DNA of 34,246 bases from Acidobacteriaceae bacterium. Lineage in GTDB: Bacteria > Acidobacteriota > Terriglobia > Bryobacterales > Bryobacteraceae. The notes below the pieces were generated by a model. That model had not been told where the DNA came from. It saw only the letters and a program-made list of their open reading frames with translations, and made no database searches. The number at the start of each line of letters is the position of its first letter. The stretch's first letter is position 1. The stretch covers positions 1 through 34,246 of the forward strand of contig CAJCIT010000036.1 of assembly GCA_903970405.1 (NCBI GenBank), written 5' to 3'. A program made the position numbers and the translations under genes. Positions 1 through 7,621 of the stretch are shown here, piece by piece.

Positions 1-188
1 CTGAGCCGCAGCGCCATTTCTTGTTCCAGAAGTTGCTTCGACGGAGTGTCGTAGAGCGTGTTGGCTTCGAACTCGCGGGGTTGTGTGATGGAGAAGCCGG
101 CTTGTTCGATGGCCAGGCAAACCGCCGCCACGTCTTCGATATGAATCTTGACTTCGGTTTCGAGTGGACTTGGCGCGGAGCTTGGCAT
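1..188 (-). CDS. CYTH-domain protein, N-terminal part (runs off left edge)
   Basis: About 62 codons are visible from an ATG at 188 to the window edge. The N terminus carries ETEVKI at residues 9-14. This fits the ExExK signature of the CYTH superfamily (class IV adenylate cyclases, thiamine triphosphatases, inorganic triphosphatases), where the acidic and lysine residues line the triphosphate tunnel. Further along, the stretch EANTLYDTPSK followed by ALRLR matches the usual second and third tunnel strands of the family. The catalytic C-terminal half is outside the window, so the substrate (ATP, thiamine triphosphate or polyphosphate) cannot be decided. Two upstream ATGs are out of frame. The gene is divergent from the tRNA gene and its start lies only 23 bases from that gene's presumed -10 element. 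Confidence 0.75.
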   Translation of the reverse strand, partial: MPSSAPSPLETEVKIHIEDVAAVCLAIEQAGFSITQPREFEANTLYDTPSKQLLEQEMALRL

Positions 189-211
189 GACGCCATTCTG
201 GCATTTGGATC

Positions 212-217
212 TATACT
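212..217 (+). promoter_or_regulatory. Probable -10 element for the tRNA-Arg gene
   Basis: TATACT followed by GG lies 13 bases before the first base of the mature tRNA, a sensible place for a -10 hexamer. The -35 is weak: ATGACG at 187-192 matches four of six TTGACA positions, with a long 19-base spacer. The same TATACTGG string occurs before two other genes in this window. Confidence 0.45.
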
Positions 218-230
218 GGTGGAGAAATGT

Positions 231-307
231 GCGCCCGTAGCTCAGTTGGATAGAGCGAATGACTTCGAATCATTAGGCCGGGGGTTCGAGCCCCTCCGGG
301 CGCACCA
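231..307 (+). tRNA. tRNA-Arg (anticodon TCG), CCA encoded
   Basis: The cloverleaf folds fully by eye. The acceptor stem GCGCCCG (231-237) pairs with CGGGCGC (297-303), followed by discriminator A304 and an encoded CCA (305-307). The D-stem is GCTC/GAGC. The anticodon stem AATGA/TCATT (258-262 with 270-274) encloses the loop CTTCGAA, giving anticodon TCG at 265-267, which reads CGA and, by wobble, other CGN arginine codons. The T-arm GGGGG-TTCGAGC-CCCTC has the standard TTCGA loop. No terminator hairpin is obvious just downstream. tRNA genes of this kind are common integration sites, and the stretch after it is accessory in character. Confidence 0.97.
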
Positions 308-512
308 AATTACGTCGACCGCGAATTTAAGCCGGCTCGCTTTCTCTTTCGCTCAGCGCGGGCCCACATGGTGCGCCGTCAAAAGGTCACGCTCGATCGC
401 GACCGTGCGGCATTGCATGAGGTCGAAACAATGCACGAATCGGGCGGTAAAACGGAACCTGTCCCGATTTCCTGAAGACCCGATGACGAACTCACTGACG
501 AAGAAGGGAATC

Positions 513-539
513 TTGGAGGTGCCAAACTGGCACCTCCAA
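513..539. repeat. Perfect 12-bp inverted repeat, 3-base loop
   Basis: TTGGAGGTGCCA, then AAC, then TGGCACCTCCAA: both arms match at all 12 positions. No T-run follows on either strand, so it is not a standard intrinsic terminator. It could be the end of a lost mobile element, a REP-like unit or a protein-binding palindrome. Confidence 0.7.
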
Positions 540-936
540 ACGCGGGGCGCGATGGTCCGCTATCTTCGCCATGTTTTTACCGAACATCGGGTGGTGACGC
601 TTTGCTCTGTCCTCAAGAGCGAGCGCACCAACCAGACGAACCTTCTGATTCCGCCCGCATTGAGACGCTTGATCGCGGCCACGAGGGTACAGTACGGAGT
701 CGGTGATCGAGATTTCGGTGGAGGACATCGACCGCCTGGCGCGCACGGTCAAGGGGATGAAGGCGCTGCGGCCGCTGACGAAGCGGAAGATTGGATACGT
801 CCTCCACGGGGAGTGATGTCTCTAAGGTCACAGGAACAGGGCAGAAATGTTTAGCGTCCGACCGGTGGCGGTCCATTAACGGCGTTTTCACGCCAAAAAC
901 ATGCAACATGAAAAGTGGGAAAATGTTTTAGACTGC

Positions 937-943
937 TATAAAT
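937..943 (+). promoter_or_regulatory. Possible -10 element for darTG
   Basis: TATAAAT lies about 46 bases before the darT start in a locally AT-rich patch. No clear -35 is seen at the matching distance, so this is only a positional suggestion. Confidence 0.3.
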
Positions 944-988
944 GGAGTGGCACCATGGCGACGTCCATAATCGATTGTTAGCTTCCGC

Positions 989-1636
989 ATGTATGATCCG
1001 CCCGCACATCCGAAGATCTATCACATCACTCACATCGATAATCTCCCCTTGATCGTTGGGGGTGGCCTTGTCTCCGATGCCGCAATGATGGCCAGGGGTG
1101 GTCCCGCAACACCAGTCGGCATGTCCAAGATCAAGCAGCGGCGCCTGAAAGAACTCTTGGTCACTTGTCACCCGCACGACTTCGTGGGTGATTATGTGCC
1201 GTTCTATTTTTGTCCGCGTTCCGTTATGCTCTATATCCTTCATATGGGCAACGACCCCGAACTTACCTATCGGGGTGGCCAAGATCCCATCGTTCACCTG
1301 GAGGCGGACATGAAGGCGGTCGTAAAATGGGCGGACGAAGCCGGCAGACGCTGGGCATTCTCCCTGTCAAACGCGGGAGCCTACTATACCGAGTTCCGCA
1401 AGGACATCGCTAAACTGAACGAGATCAACTGGCCCGCCATTGCCGCCAGTAATTTTCGGCCGCCGGACATTAAGGAAGGCAAGCAGGCCGAGTTCCTTCT
1501 GCACGGTTCATTCCCGTGGGAGTTGGTTAGCCGTATTGGCGTCGGCTCTCAAATGATCGCGCAGCGGGCACATTCCGCTCTGGGCAGCGCAAATCACAGG
1601 CCGGTTATCGAGATCAAGACCGATTGGTATTTTTGA
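989..1636 (+). CDS. darT: DarT: DNA ADP-ribosyltransferase toxin
   Basis: The 215-residue protein matches the DarT family (DUF4433). These toxins transfer ADP-ribose from NAD+ onto bases in single-stranded DNA, which blocks replication and can abort phage infection. Family landmarks are clear: YHITHIDNL at 11-19, the arginine pair at 51-52 (NAD-binding arginine), DYVPFYFCPRSVMLY at 68-82, GGQDPIVHL at 96-104, and KQAEFLLHGSFPW at 165-177, whose Glu168 corresponds to the catalytic glutamate. The C-terminal KTDWYF is also typical. Length equals that of characterised homologues, so the toxin looks intact. In-frame upstream codons reach a stop (TAG) before any alternative ATG; no strong ribosome-binding site is seen. 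darG follows 13 bases downstream. Base composition is more AT-rich than the housekeeping genes, in keeping with acquisition. The arrangement resembles DarTG2, but the target base and sequence are not determined here. Confidence 0.93.
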   Translation: MYDPPAHPKIYHITHIDNLPLIVGGGLVSDAAMMARGGPATPVGMSKIKQRRLKELLVTCHPHDFVGDYVPFYFCPRSVMLYILHMGNDPELTYRGGQDPIVHLEADMKAVVKWADEAGRRWAFSLSNAGAYYTEFRKDIAKLNEINWPAIAASNFRPPDIKEGKQAEFLLHGSFPWELVSRIGVGSQMIAQRAHSALGSANHRPVIEIKTDWYF

Positions 1637-1649
1637 GGAACGCATCCAC

Positions 1650-2714
1650 ATGATCGAATTCAGAACAGGCGATATTCTCGCGCAGCAGGATGTCGAAGCT
1701 ATCGTTAACACTGTGAATTGCGTCGGCATCATGGGCCGTGGCATAGCCTTGCAGTTTAAGAATGCCTTTCCAGAAAACTTCAAGGCGTATCAGTTGGCCT
1801 GTGAGCATAAGGAAGTCCAGCCGGGCCGCATGTTTGTCTTCGAGACCGCCAAACTGAATGGCCCCCGGTATATTATCAATTTTCCAACCAAGCGTCACTG
1901 GCGCGGGAAAAGCCGGATGGAAGACATCGACTCTGGTTTGAAGGCGCTTGTTACGGAAATCGGTGCCCGGGATATTCGTTCCATTGCGATCCCGCCCCTT
2001 GGCAGCGGCCTAGGTGGGCTCAATTGGGAGGATGTCCGGCCGCGAATCGAGCGTGCCCTGGCCGGGCTCGAAAACTTTGTCGCTTTTGTTTATGAGCCCA
2101 AGGGGGCTCCCAAGGCCCGCGACATGGTTTCCTCCCACAAGGTGCCGAACATGACGCCAGGCAGAGCGGCACTTGTGGTCCTGATGGATCGTTATCTGAG
2201 CGGCCTGCTTGATCCTTTTGTCACGCTTCTGGAAGTGCATAAACTGATGTATTTCATGCAAGCGGCAGGACAGAAGCTGAGCCTCAACTATGTCAAGGGT
2301 CCCTACGGCCCCTATGCGAACGAGCTTCGACATGTGCTGACGAAGATCGAAGGGTATCTTGTCTTCGGTTATGCTGATGGGGGTGATGCGCCCACTAAAC
2401 AGTTGGAGCTTGTGCCTGGCGCGGTTCAAGATGCTGACGCGGTGCTTAAGGAAGATGAAGCAGCCCGGCACCGGTTCGAGCGGGTAGCTGACCTGGTGCA
2501 GGGTTTTGAAACTCCGTTCGGCCTTGAGCTTCTCTCAACCTTGCATTGGGTTGTCACTCAGGAGGGAGCTACTTCCGCAGATGAGGCGGTTCAACTGACT
2601 TACAGCTGGAACGACCGGAAGCGTCAATTCAGCAAACATCAAATCAGGCTGGCTCTTGATGTGCTCTCGACCAAAGGCTGGATAGGCCCTGGCTTTCCTG
2701 TATCTACACGCTAA
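1650..2714 (+). CDS. darG: DarG: macrodomain antitoxin (DNA ADP-ribosylglycohydrolase)
   Basis: 354 residues. The N-terminal macrodomain (about 1-150) shows GDIL at 7-10, IVNTVNCVGIMGRGIALQF at 18-36, INFPTKRHW at 76-84 and PPLGSGLGGLNW at 115-126. Lys81 in the FPTKRHW motif matches the catalytic lysine of characterised DarG proteins. This domain removes ADP-ribose from DNA and so reverses DarT action. The C-terminal part (about 170-350) contains KLMYFMQAAGQKLSLNY and KGPYGPYANELRH, a module typical of DarG that inhibits the toxin by direct contact. A GAGGA ribosome-binding sequence overlaps the darT stop codon, 10 bases before this ATG, so the two genes should be translated from one message. 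Toxin first and antitoxin second is the usual darTG order. Confidence 0.93.
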   Translation: MIEFRTGDILAQQDVEAIVNTVNCVGIMGRGIALQFKNAFPENFKAYQLACEHKEVQPGRMFVFETAKLNGPRYIINFPTKRHWRGKSRMEDIDSGLKALVTEIGARDIRSIAIPPLGSGLGGLNWEDVRPRIERALAGLENFVAFVYEPKGAPKARDMVSSHKVPNMTPGRAALVVLMDRYLSGLLDPFVTLLEVHKLMYFMQAAGQKLSLNYVKGPYGPYANELRHVLTKIEGYLVFGYADGGDAPTKQLELVPGAVQDADAVLKEDEAARHRFERVADLVQGFETPFGLELLSTLHWVVTQEGATSADEAVQLTYSWNDRKRQFSKHQIRLALDVLSTKGWIGPGFPVSTR

Positions 2715-2815
2715 AGGTCAAATGCTTGTTGACGAGTCCGAGGTCACGCTAGATACTGCTTAGATAGTCTTGCCTCGCTGGGGATTTCCGGCAGCATGCC
2801 CGTCAATGCCCTATG

Positions 2816-3130
2816 CTAGCCCCTCGCGGTGTAGTAGCCGTTAATCCAAGCGATCAAAGTGCCGCCGATCATCGCGCCTGCCAGAACAAGTAAGAACTGT
2901 GCCCACGTTACGATGATGCCAGGCTTTCGAAGCTGCAACTCAACGTCCACTTGGAGCTCGTCACAAGTGAGGCCGAAACTTTTATGATCGGGATTTGTTT
3001 CGCAAAGCACCTTAATGGACGTCAATCCCTTTAGCGTCGCCCTGTCCGCCCCCCAGTCCGAAGCGAAGCCTATGTCGGCAACACTCATGAAGATTGTTAA
3101 AAGAATTGCACCGCGTTGGTATCTAGACAT
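2816..3130 (-). CDS. Small exported protein with C-terminal membrane segment, probably truncated family member
   Basis: I choose the ATG at 3130 because it places a signal-like segment (AILLTIFMSVADIGFAS) at the N terminus and is preceded by AGGAT; an upstream ATG at 3169 would add 13 basic residues. The middle, with TLKGLTSIKVL followed by GLTCDELQVDVELQLRKPGI, resembles a widespread family of small secreted proteins that I know only as hypothetical. In that family the RKxGI motif normally leads into more soluble sequence. Here a hydrophobic helix (FLLVLAGAMIGGTLIAWI) and a short tail follow directly, so the protein is either a shortened or a rebuilt version. Two Cys residues (in KVLCE and GLTCDE) could form a disulfide outside the membrane. 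Function is unknown. Confidence 0.6.
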   Translation of the reverse strand: MSRYQRGAILLTIFMSVADIGFASDWGADRATLKGLTSIKVLCETNPDHKSFGLTCDELQVDVELQLRKPGIIVTWAQFLLVLAGAMIGGTLIAWINGYYTARG

Positions 3131-3285
3131 GGGAACAATCCTACGCCGCAGAAAGCGTTTCCGCCACATACTGAGACCGCCATGCCGTGGACCGCACGCC
3201 GGAGGCTCGATTGTTTAGGGTTCCGGCCACCTCGATCCGCGAGATGGTGCGCATCCCGAAGCAGGTCATCGGCAAAAGCTATGTC

Positions 3286-3549
3286 TTATGCCCAAGCCTC
3301 TTCCCGTAAAACCGATTGTTCGGACTCGCTCCTGAAATTGTGATAAGGAAAGACGCCAAGAGCGGCAAAATCAAGGTGCTCCGCGAGACGCCACGCCACT
3401 TCGGTCGCCACTTCCCGCAGGCGATGTTTGGCTGCGTCATCGGATAGAACTACTCGGAAGAAGATCGCCGGCTGACCGCTCCAGTCCTCTGCGATCTCAT
3501 GCCTGATGTGAACGACATCGGGCGTGAGCGAAGCTTCGACGGCGCGCAC
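3286..3549 (-). CDS. Conserved hypothetical protein, 87 residues
   Basis: The sequence runs LTPDVVHIRHEIAEDWSG then PAIFFRVVLSDDAA, a mixed helix/strand segment AKHRLREVATEVAWRLAEHL, and a closing FPYHNFRSESE. I recognise the pattern as a small conserved protein of unknown role found in scattered acidobacterial and proteobacterial accessory regions, and can give no function. The start is a GTG at 3549; no ATG lies nearby in frame and no strong Shine-Dalgarno is seen. The gene lies back to back with a broken Uma2-type gene on the other strand, so both may be remnants of one transferred cassette. Composition is polar and cytoplasmic, with no signal or membrane segment. Confidence 0.6.
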   Translation of the reverse strand: MRAVEASLTPDVVHIRHEIAEDWSGQPAIFFRVVLSDDAAKHRLREVATEVAWRLAEHLDFAALGVFPYHNFRSESEQSVLREEAWA

Positions 3550-3639
3550 TTCAGACGATTTTCTCTTGTTGCGCGATTGCGATCGACATTTGCAGGGAGC
3601 CCGTCACCACGAGCATAACGCTTTTGGGGGCGGTGACGC

Positions 3640-3886
3640 CGGTCTTTGGCACGACGGAAGTCTGGTCATCGAAGTCTTGTCGCGCTCCAACACTCAGACG
3701 GAAATGCGCGAAAGGGCCCCTCTCTATCTCTCGACAGAATGCCGGGAGGTTTGGGTAGTGAATCCCAGACGAAAAGAGGTCACTGTCATGCGGTGTGACG
3801 GCGGCACGAGCGTCTATGACATCGACGCGCGGATTCCCTTACCTCTATTTGGCGGCGCATTGGGCGTGGCGGCGATTTTTTCGTGA
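3640..3886 (+). pseudogene. C-terminal remnant of a Uma2-family nuclease (DUF820)
   Basis: From about 3640 the frame reads LVIEVLSRSNTQTEMRER, then REVWVVNPRRKEVTVMRCDG, and ends with IPLPLFGGALGVAAIF. This is the second half of a Uma2-type PD-(D/E)XK protein, including the VIEVLS strand and the VWVV-P strand. The N-terminal half with the substrate-binding helix and first acidic residue is absent: upstream codons in the same frame bear no family resemblance. It is therefore a decapitated copy and probably inactive. A complete Uma2 gene occurs at the right end of the window, but the two are only distantly alike, so this is not a recent duplicate of it. Confidence 0.7.
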
Positions 3887-3900
3887 GGTGCTCGCCGACG

Positions 3901-4181
3901 GAGCCGCGACCGTCAGGGAGCGACCGGTCGGCGGTCCCGGATGCAATGGCGATCTGACTCGCTTACTGAACCGCGCGTAAAGAAAGTAAGCAAGCGGGTG
4001 ACGGCAACCAATCATATTCAATCGGTCCAGATTTTCCCAAACTTCAGGCAGGAAGCGACTGCGGCGACGGGGAGCTGCGGGTTTACCCGCTTGCTCACGC
4101 GCGCGGTTCAGAAGGAGGGCGTCGGGCCGGTCCCGCGAGCGTGTGGAACAGCAACCGGTCGCTCCCTGACGGTCGCGGCTC
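3901..4181. repeat. Nested inverted-repeat element, about 280 bases
   Basis: The outer arms are a perfect 28-bp inverted repeat: 3901-3928 (starting GAGCCGCGACCGTCAGGGAG) and 4154-4181. Inside are two further arm pairs: CTGAACCGCGCG (3966-3977) with its complement at 4100-4111, and GCAAGCGGGT (3990-3999) with its complement at 4085-4094. The inner arms are in register with each other, so the unit could extrude a long, partly paired hairpin. It encodes nothing recognisable. A degenerate relative with the same two end motifs lies at 25675-25743, so it belongs to a dispersed family. Confidence 0.85.
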
Positions 4182-4285
4182 TGAAGGCTTGCGGGCGTCT
4201 ATGGCAAGCGCCAATTTCTTCGCGCCTTTTCGGTATCGAGGAGCGACCGCAGCCTCTCCACATTACGAGATATACATTGAGAAAC

Positions 4286-4310
4286 AATCTCCGCAAGTTC
4301 TGCGGAGATT
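4286..4310 (-). terminator. Probable intrinsic terminator of the TPR/FHIPEP gene pair
   Basis: A perfect 10-bp stem, AATCTCCGCA with its complement around a 5-base loop, begins 18 bases past the stop codon at 4328. Read on the minus strand the stem is followed by GTTTCTC, a short T-rich tail. The tail is imperfect, but position and orientation fit termination of the two-gene unit. Confidence 0.6.
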
Positions 4311-4327
4311 ATAGCCCGGAATCGCCG

Positions 4328-7300
4328 CTACGCACCGGCCGAGCGCGACGGAGGATCCTCGGAGCCTCGAGTATGCACCAGATCGAAGATCTCCAAATGC
4401 TCCGGTTGACCCGGCCCCTTCACTTTACGAGCGAATTCAACCGCGTCGAGATTATCCTCGGCATCGGTCAGATTCGGATCCAATGCCAACGCTTTCTTCC
4501 AGTTATCCACTGCCTTCGTGCGCGCTTGCCCGGACCCGTCGTCTACAGCCCACATGCCGACGCCGAGATTAAAAAGCGCCTCAATCAGCGTGCCATCCAA
4601 GTTGGATGCCTTCTCCCACTCGACGATTGCCAGATCCCGCTCCCGCAGTTTCTCGTAGCAGTTACCTAAATTGAGGTGCGCGGGAGCAAACGTCTCATGC
4701 AGCCGGACGGCCTCCATGTAGGCGTCTCGCGCTTCCTCGATGCGTCCCATTCGATAATTGCTGCTACCCAGGTTGTATCTCGGAACGAATTGATTCGGCG
4801 CCAGAGCGGCGGCCTGCGCATAGCATTCTTGTGCTCTGTCCGGCTGATCGAGACCGTCATACGCTGTCCCCAGGTTGTTGTGCGTTAGAGGTTCTTCCGG
4901 CGCCAGCCCACAGACAATCTCCCACTCTTGAATTGCGCCTTCGTAGTCGTCCAATTTATAAAGCGTATTGCCCAGGAGACGTCGATACTCCAGATTCGGC
5001 TTGGACAGATCAAGCGACGCCGCCCTTCGGTACTGTCCGGCGGCGGCTCGCAAATTCCCTATTCTGGCTTGGACAGTGCCAAGAGCCGCGTAGAGTTCGG
5101 CGTTCTTCGGATCGGCGGCCAGTTTCACGGCGACCTCCTGAGCACCGCGCAAAACCATGAGGAATTCAGCCGCCTCTTTGGGCGGCGTGTCGCCGCTGTT
5201 TACCGCATCCAGGGTGGCAACCGCCTTCTGGTAGTCATCCGCTTGGGCGTAAGCCCTCGCCAACTCCATCTGGATTTCTAATACTGAAGGGAACGCCGTT
5301 CTGGAGGCCTCCAACTCCTGGACTGCCTCGGCGAATTTGTCCTGCTGCGACAGGCAGCGGGCTAAGCTGAGCCGGGAAGAAACATTTTTCTCATCCAGGC
5401 GAATGGCCTCACGAAGCTCGATCACGGCGTCATCCAGGCGCCGCAGCCGCCGCAAGGGGACGTGCATGCCATCGTGAAACCACGCAATGTCGGGATTCAA
5501 TTCGATCGCCTGCTGAAGCTCCTGCAGCCCTTCTGTCCAATACCTCCGTTTTCGCGCCGCGCTGGAGACATAATCGCCCTGAAAGGTGAGCGCATAGCCC
5601 AAATTCGCGTGAATTAACGCCTGGTGGGGCGCCAATTGGCTGGCGCGAGAGTAAGCGTCAATGGCTCGCCGATATGCCCCCGTCTCGTAAAGGCAATTGC
5701 CCAATTGGCTGAAATAAGTCGAGCTTGCGGGGTCGAGTTGCGTTAGTTCACGATAGAGGCGAATGGCCTCCTTAAAAGCCCCCCGCTGGCGGAAAGTGTT
5801 TGCGATCTCCTCTCGCCAAGCGGGATCGTTGACAACCCGCGCCGCAAGCCGATATTCGGCCGTTGCTTCCTGGGTGCGATTCAAGGCGTCGTAGATTCTC
5901 CCGAGTTCGAAGTGATAAGGCACCTCTTCCGGTTGGAGGCTTTTAGCCATCGAGATGGCTTCAAGCGCTTCCTCGTAGCGTTTGAGTTCATAAAGAGCCC
6001 TCGACAGTGCTTGATACCCCAGCGCGAGAACGTGTTTCGGGACCTCGCTGGACCCCAGTACCGGCACCTCCGGAAATTCGCAGCGGATGTGCTCTCTCAC
6101 CCGGGCTCGAAGGCTTTGGCTGACAACCACGGCGGGCTTTTCCTTCGGGATCGAGTTGAGCAACTCAATGATCTGCTTACCCTCCTGCTCAGAAAGAACT
6201 TCATCTCCGCTTCGGGAGGCGAGCCTCGACGCCAGGCTGGGCGCCAGCGGCAAGACGGGAAGCAGCAGCCGGACTGTTTCCTGGTTCCGCACGGCCAATG
6301 ACCGGACCCCCAGGCGGGCGGCGAAAACACAGGCATCGATATCCAACTCTGCTATCGCCTGGCCCTCGGCTACAAGTATCGGAGAGTCCTCCAGTTCGGA
6401 GAAATGGTAGACGCTGATGCGCTCGCCGCCTTGTATCACCTCTCGTAAAGACAATAGACTATCCAAAATGCCCACTAAGTTCGCAATGGAAACCTGTTCG
6501 TCGAGCAGACGCCGCAGAATCATCGTCAACCGGCGTTGAAATAATGGCGGGACGCCGAAATGGGTCCGTACATCCTTGACGAGATCCTGCGCGTTCCGCA
6601 GATTTTCCAGCAGCAAGTGTACGATCGGGGATGTCAGCAAGCTACCGGCGATCGCTGCCATGGCAGGCAGGGCTGAGTTCTTGAGAAAACCGGACGGACC
6701 AGCGAGAAAATCGGGGCTGATTTTCGTCACGATTTCGGGAGAATCCTCCCCGCAGAGAAACCAAGATCCGAGAAGGGGATCGAATAGCTCGAAAGTCTCG
6801 ATTCCGTGCTTAGTGACCTCCGACTTACTTCTCAGGATTACGATTTCGGTGCGCGCCAGGCCGCGAATGACGGGCAAGTGGATGTCGTTGAGCTGAATTT
6901 GAAACTCGCCCGGCAGCAACGGCCCGGATTCGACGCGGACCGGGGGACAGATGAGACCGAAGCGGCTATTGAGATCCTTCGCAAGGTCCGAGGCGAATTT
7001 CTCATATTCAGGCCTGTATTGCGCGCTACATTCTTCCGGACAGATGGCGATGCGTATGCCTAAGACAAGCTCCGAGGTTTGCTCGATGGCCTGTTCGAAC
7101 AAATAGGCGGCCTCGGATTCGGAGGCGGTGCCGTCCGGGTTGGCGCAGACGAAAGCCCGGGCGTGGCGGAGCGAGAAATTGTATTTCGCGAACGCACGGA
7201 GAAACGAAAGAAAGGCGCCGGGGGACCAGCCGTTGCGGTAGCCGTTCGCATCGGCTGCGCCCCAATCCGTGGCTATTGAACGCGCCAGATCGCTGGTAAG

Positions 7301-7621
7301 CAGAAATTCCCGGCTTTGATAGAGGGCCAAACCGATCAATGCGGCGACATCTTGAACCGACGGCTGTTCCGGTAGGAAGGGCTGTGGCCACCAACGCGAT
7401 CGGCAGGGCCTGCCGCCAGCCACAATGCTGACTAACTCTGTTTCGGACCAAGTCTGCCGGGGCAGGCCGGTGAGTGAAACAGTCACCGCCGCGGGCAACC
7501 CCAGATCGGCGCACAAGGCGGCCGCATACTGGCTGACCGCTGCTTCCACTTTGGCCAGGTCCGCGAACTGGGGTAGCTTAATTTCCAGCGGCAGCGGATT
7601 GGCTATCGGGTTGGGTGGCAT
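4328..7621 (-). CDS. Large protein with FlhA/FHIPEP-like central domain and C-terminal TPR array
   Basis: About 1097 residues, soluble, with no signal peptide or membrane helix. Numbering below is from an in-frame ATG two codons upstream. Residues 1-185 are unassigned. Residues 185-532 resemble the cytosolic domain of FlhA/FHIPEP export proteins: FGLICPPVRVESGPLLPGE at 223-241, DEQVSIANLVGILDSLLSL at 376-394, and a VVVSQSLRARV strand-helix at 500-510 leading to FPEVPVLGSSEVP at 518-530. The eight-helix membrane channel of true FlhA is absent. Residues 533-1065 form about a dozen TPRs, for example YEEALEAISMAKSLQP and THNNLGTAYDGLDQPDRAQE. I start at 7621 because AAGGA lies five bases before that ATG; the next ATG upstream (7627) sits directly on the AAGG. 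The start lies inside the 3' end of the preceding gene (44-base overlap), so translation is probably coupled. A role in protein-protein assembly is likely; a secretion role is unsupported since no export genes are nearby. Confidence 0.85.
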   Translation of the reverse strand: MPPNPIANPLPLEIKLPQFADLAKVEAAVSQYAAALCADLGLPAAVTVSLTGLPRQTWSETELVSIVAGGRPCRSRWWPQPFLPEQPSVQDVAALIGLALYQSREFLLTSDLARSIATDWGAADANGYRNGWSPGAFLSFLRAFAKYNFSLRHARAFVCANPDGTASESEAAYLFEQAIEQTSELVLGIRIAICPEECSAQYRPEYEKFASDLAKDLNSRFGLICPPVRVESGPLLPGEFQIQLNDIHLPVIRGLARTEIVILRSKSEVTKHGIETFELFDPLLGSWFLCGEDSPEIVTKISPDFLAGPSGFLKNSALPAMAAIAGSLLTSPIVHLLLENLRNAQDLVKDVRTHFGVPPLFQRRLTMILRRLLDEQVSIANLVGILDSLLSLREVIQGGERISVYHFSELEDSPILVAEGQAIAELDIDACVFAARLGVRSLAVRNQETVRLLLPVLPLAPSLASRLASRSGDEVLSEQEGKQIIELLNSIPKEKPAVVVSQSLRARVREHIRCEFPEVPVLGSSEVPKHVLALGYQALSRALYELKRYEEALEAISMAKSLQPEEVPYHFELGRIYDALNRTQEATAEYRLAARVVNDPAWREEIANTFRQRGAFKEAIRLYRELTQLDPASSTYFSQLGNCLYETGAYRRAIDAYSRASQLAPHQALIHANLGYALTFQGDYVSSAARKRRYWTEGLQELQQAIELNPDIAWFHDGMHVPLRRLRRLDDAVIELREAIRLDEKNVSSRLSLARCLSQQDKFAEAVQELEASRTAFPSVLEIQMELARAYAQADDYQKAVATLDAVNSGDTPPKEAAEFLMVLRGAQEVAVKLAADPKNAELYAALGTVQARIGNLRAAAGQYRRAASLDLSKPNLEYRRLLGNTLYKLDDYEGAIQEWEIVCGLAPEEPLTHNNLGTAYDGLDQPDRAQECYAQAAALAPNQFVPRYNLGSSNYRMGRIEEARDAYMEAVRLHETFAPAHLNLGNCYEKLRERDLAIVEWEKASNLDGTLIEALFNLGVGMWAVDDGSGQARTKAVDNWKKALALDPNLTDAEDNLDAVEFARKVKGPGQPEHLEIFDLVHTRGSEDPPSRSAGA

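Larger units (their letters stand above)
308..988. other. Non-coding or decayed stretch between tRNA and darT
   Basis: I see no convincing gene here. An open frame spanning 21-854 runs straight through the tRNA and has no family resemblance. Two short frames may be relics: 368-475 (35 codons, ATG to TGA, Arg- and Glu-rich) and the segment ending at the TGA near 818 (about 40 codons, containing EDIDRLARTVKGM). Neither is recognised. A perfect 12-bp hairpin lies at 513-539 and a small GGCG/CGCC hairpin at about 882-895. Confidence 0.5.

Noticed and set aside
21..854. Long plus-strand open frame at the left end
   Set aside because: It runs through the tRNA and antisense to the CYTH gene, and its protein is unlike anything known.
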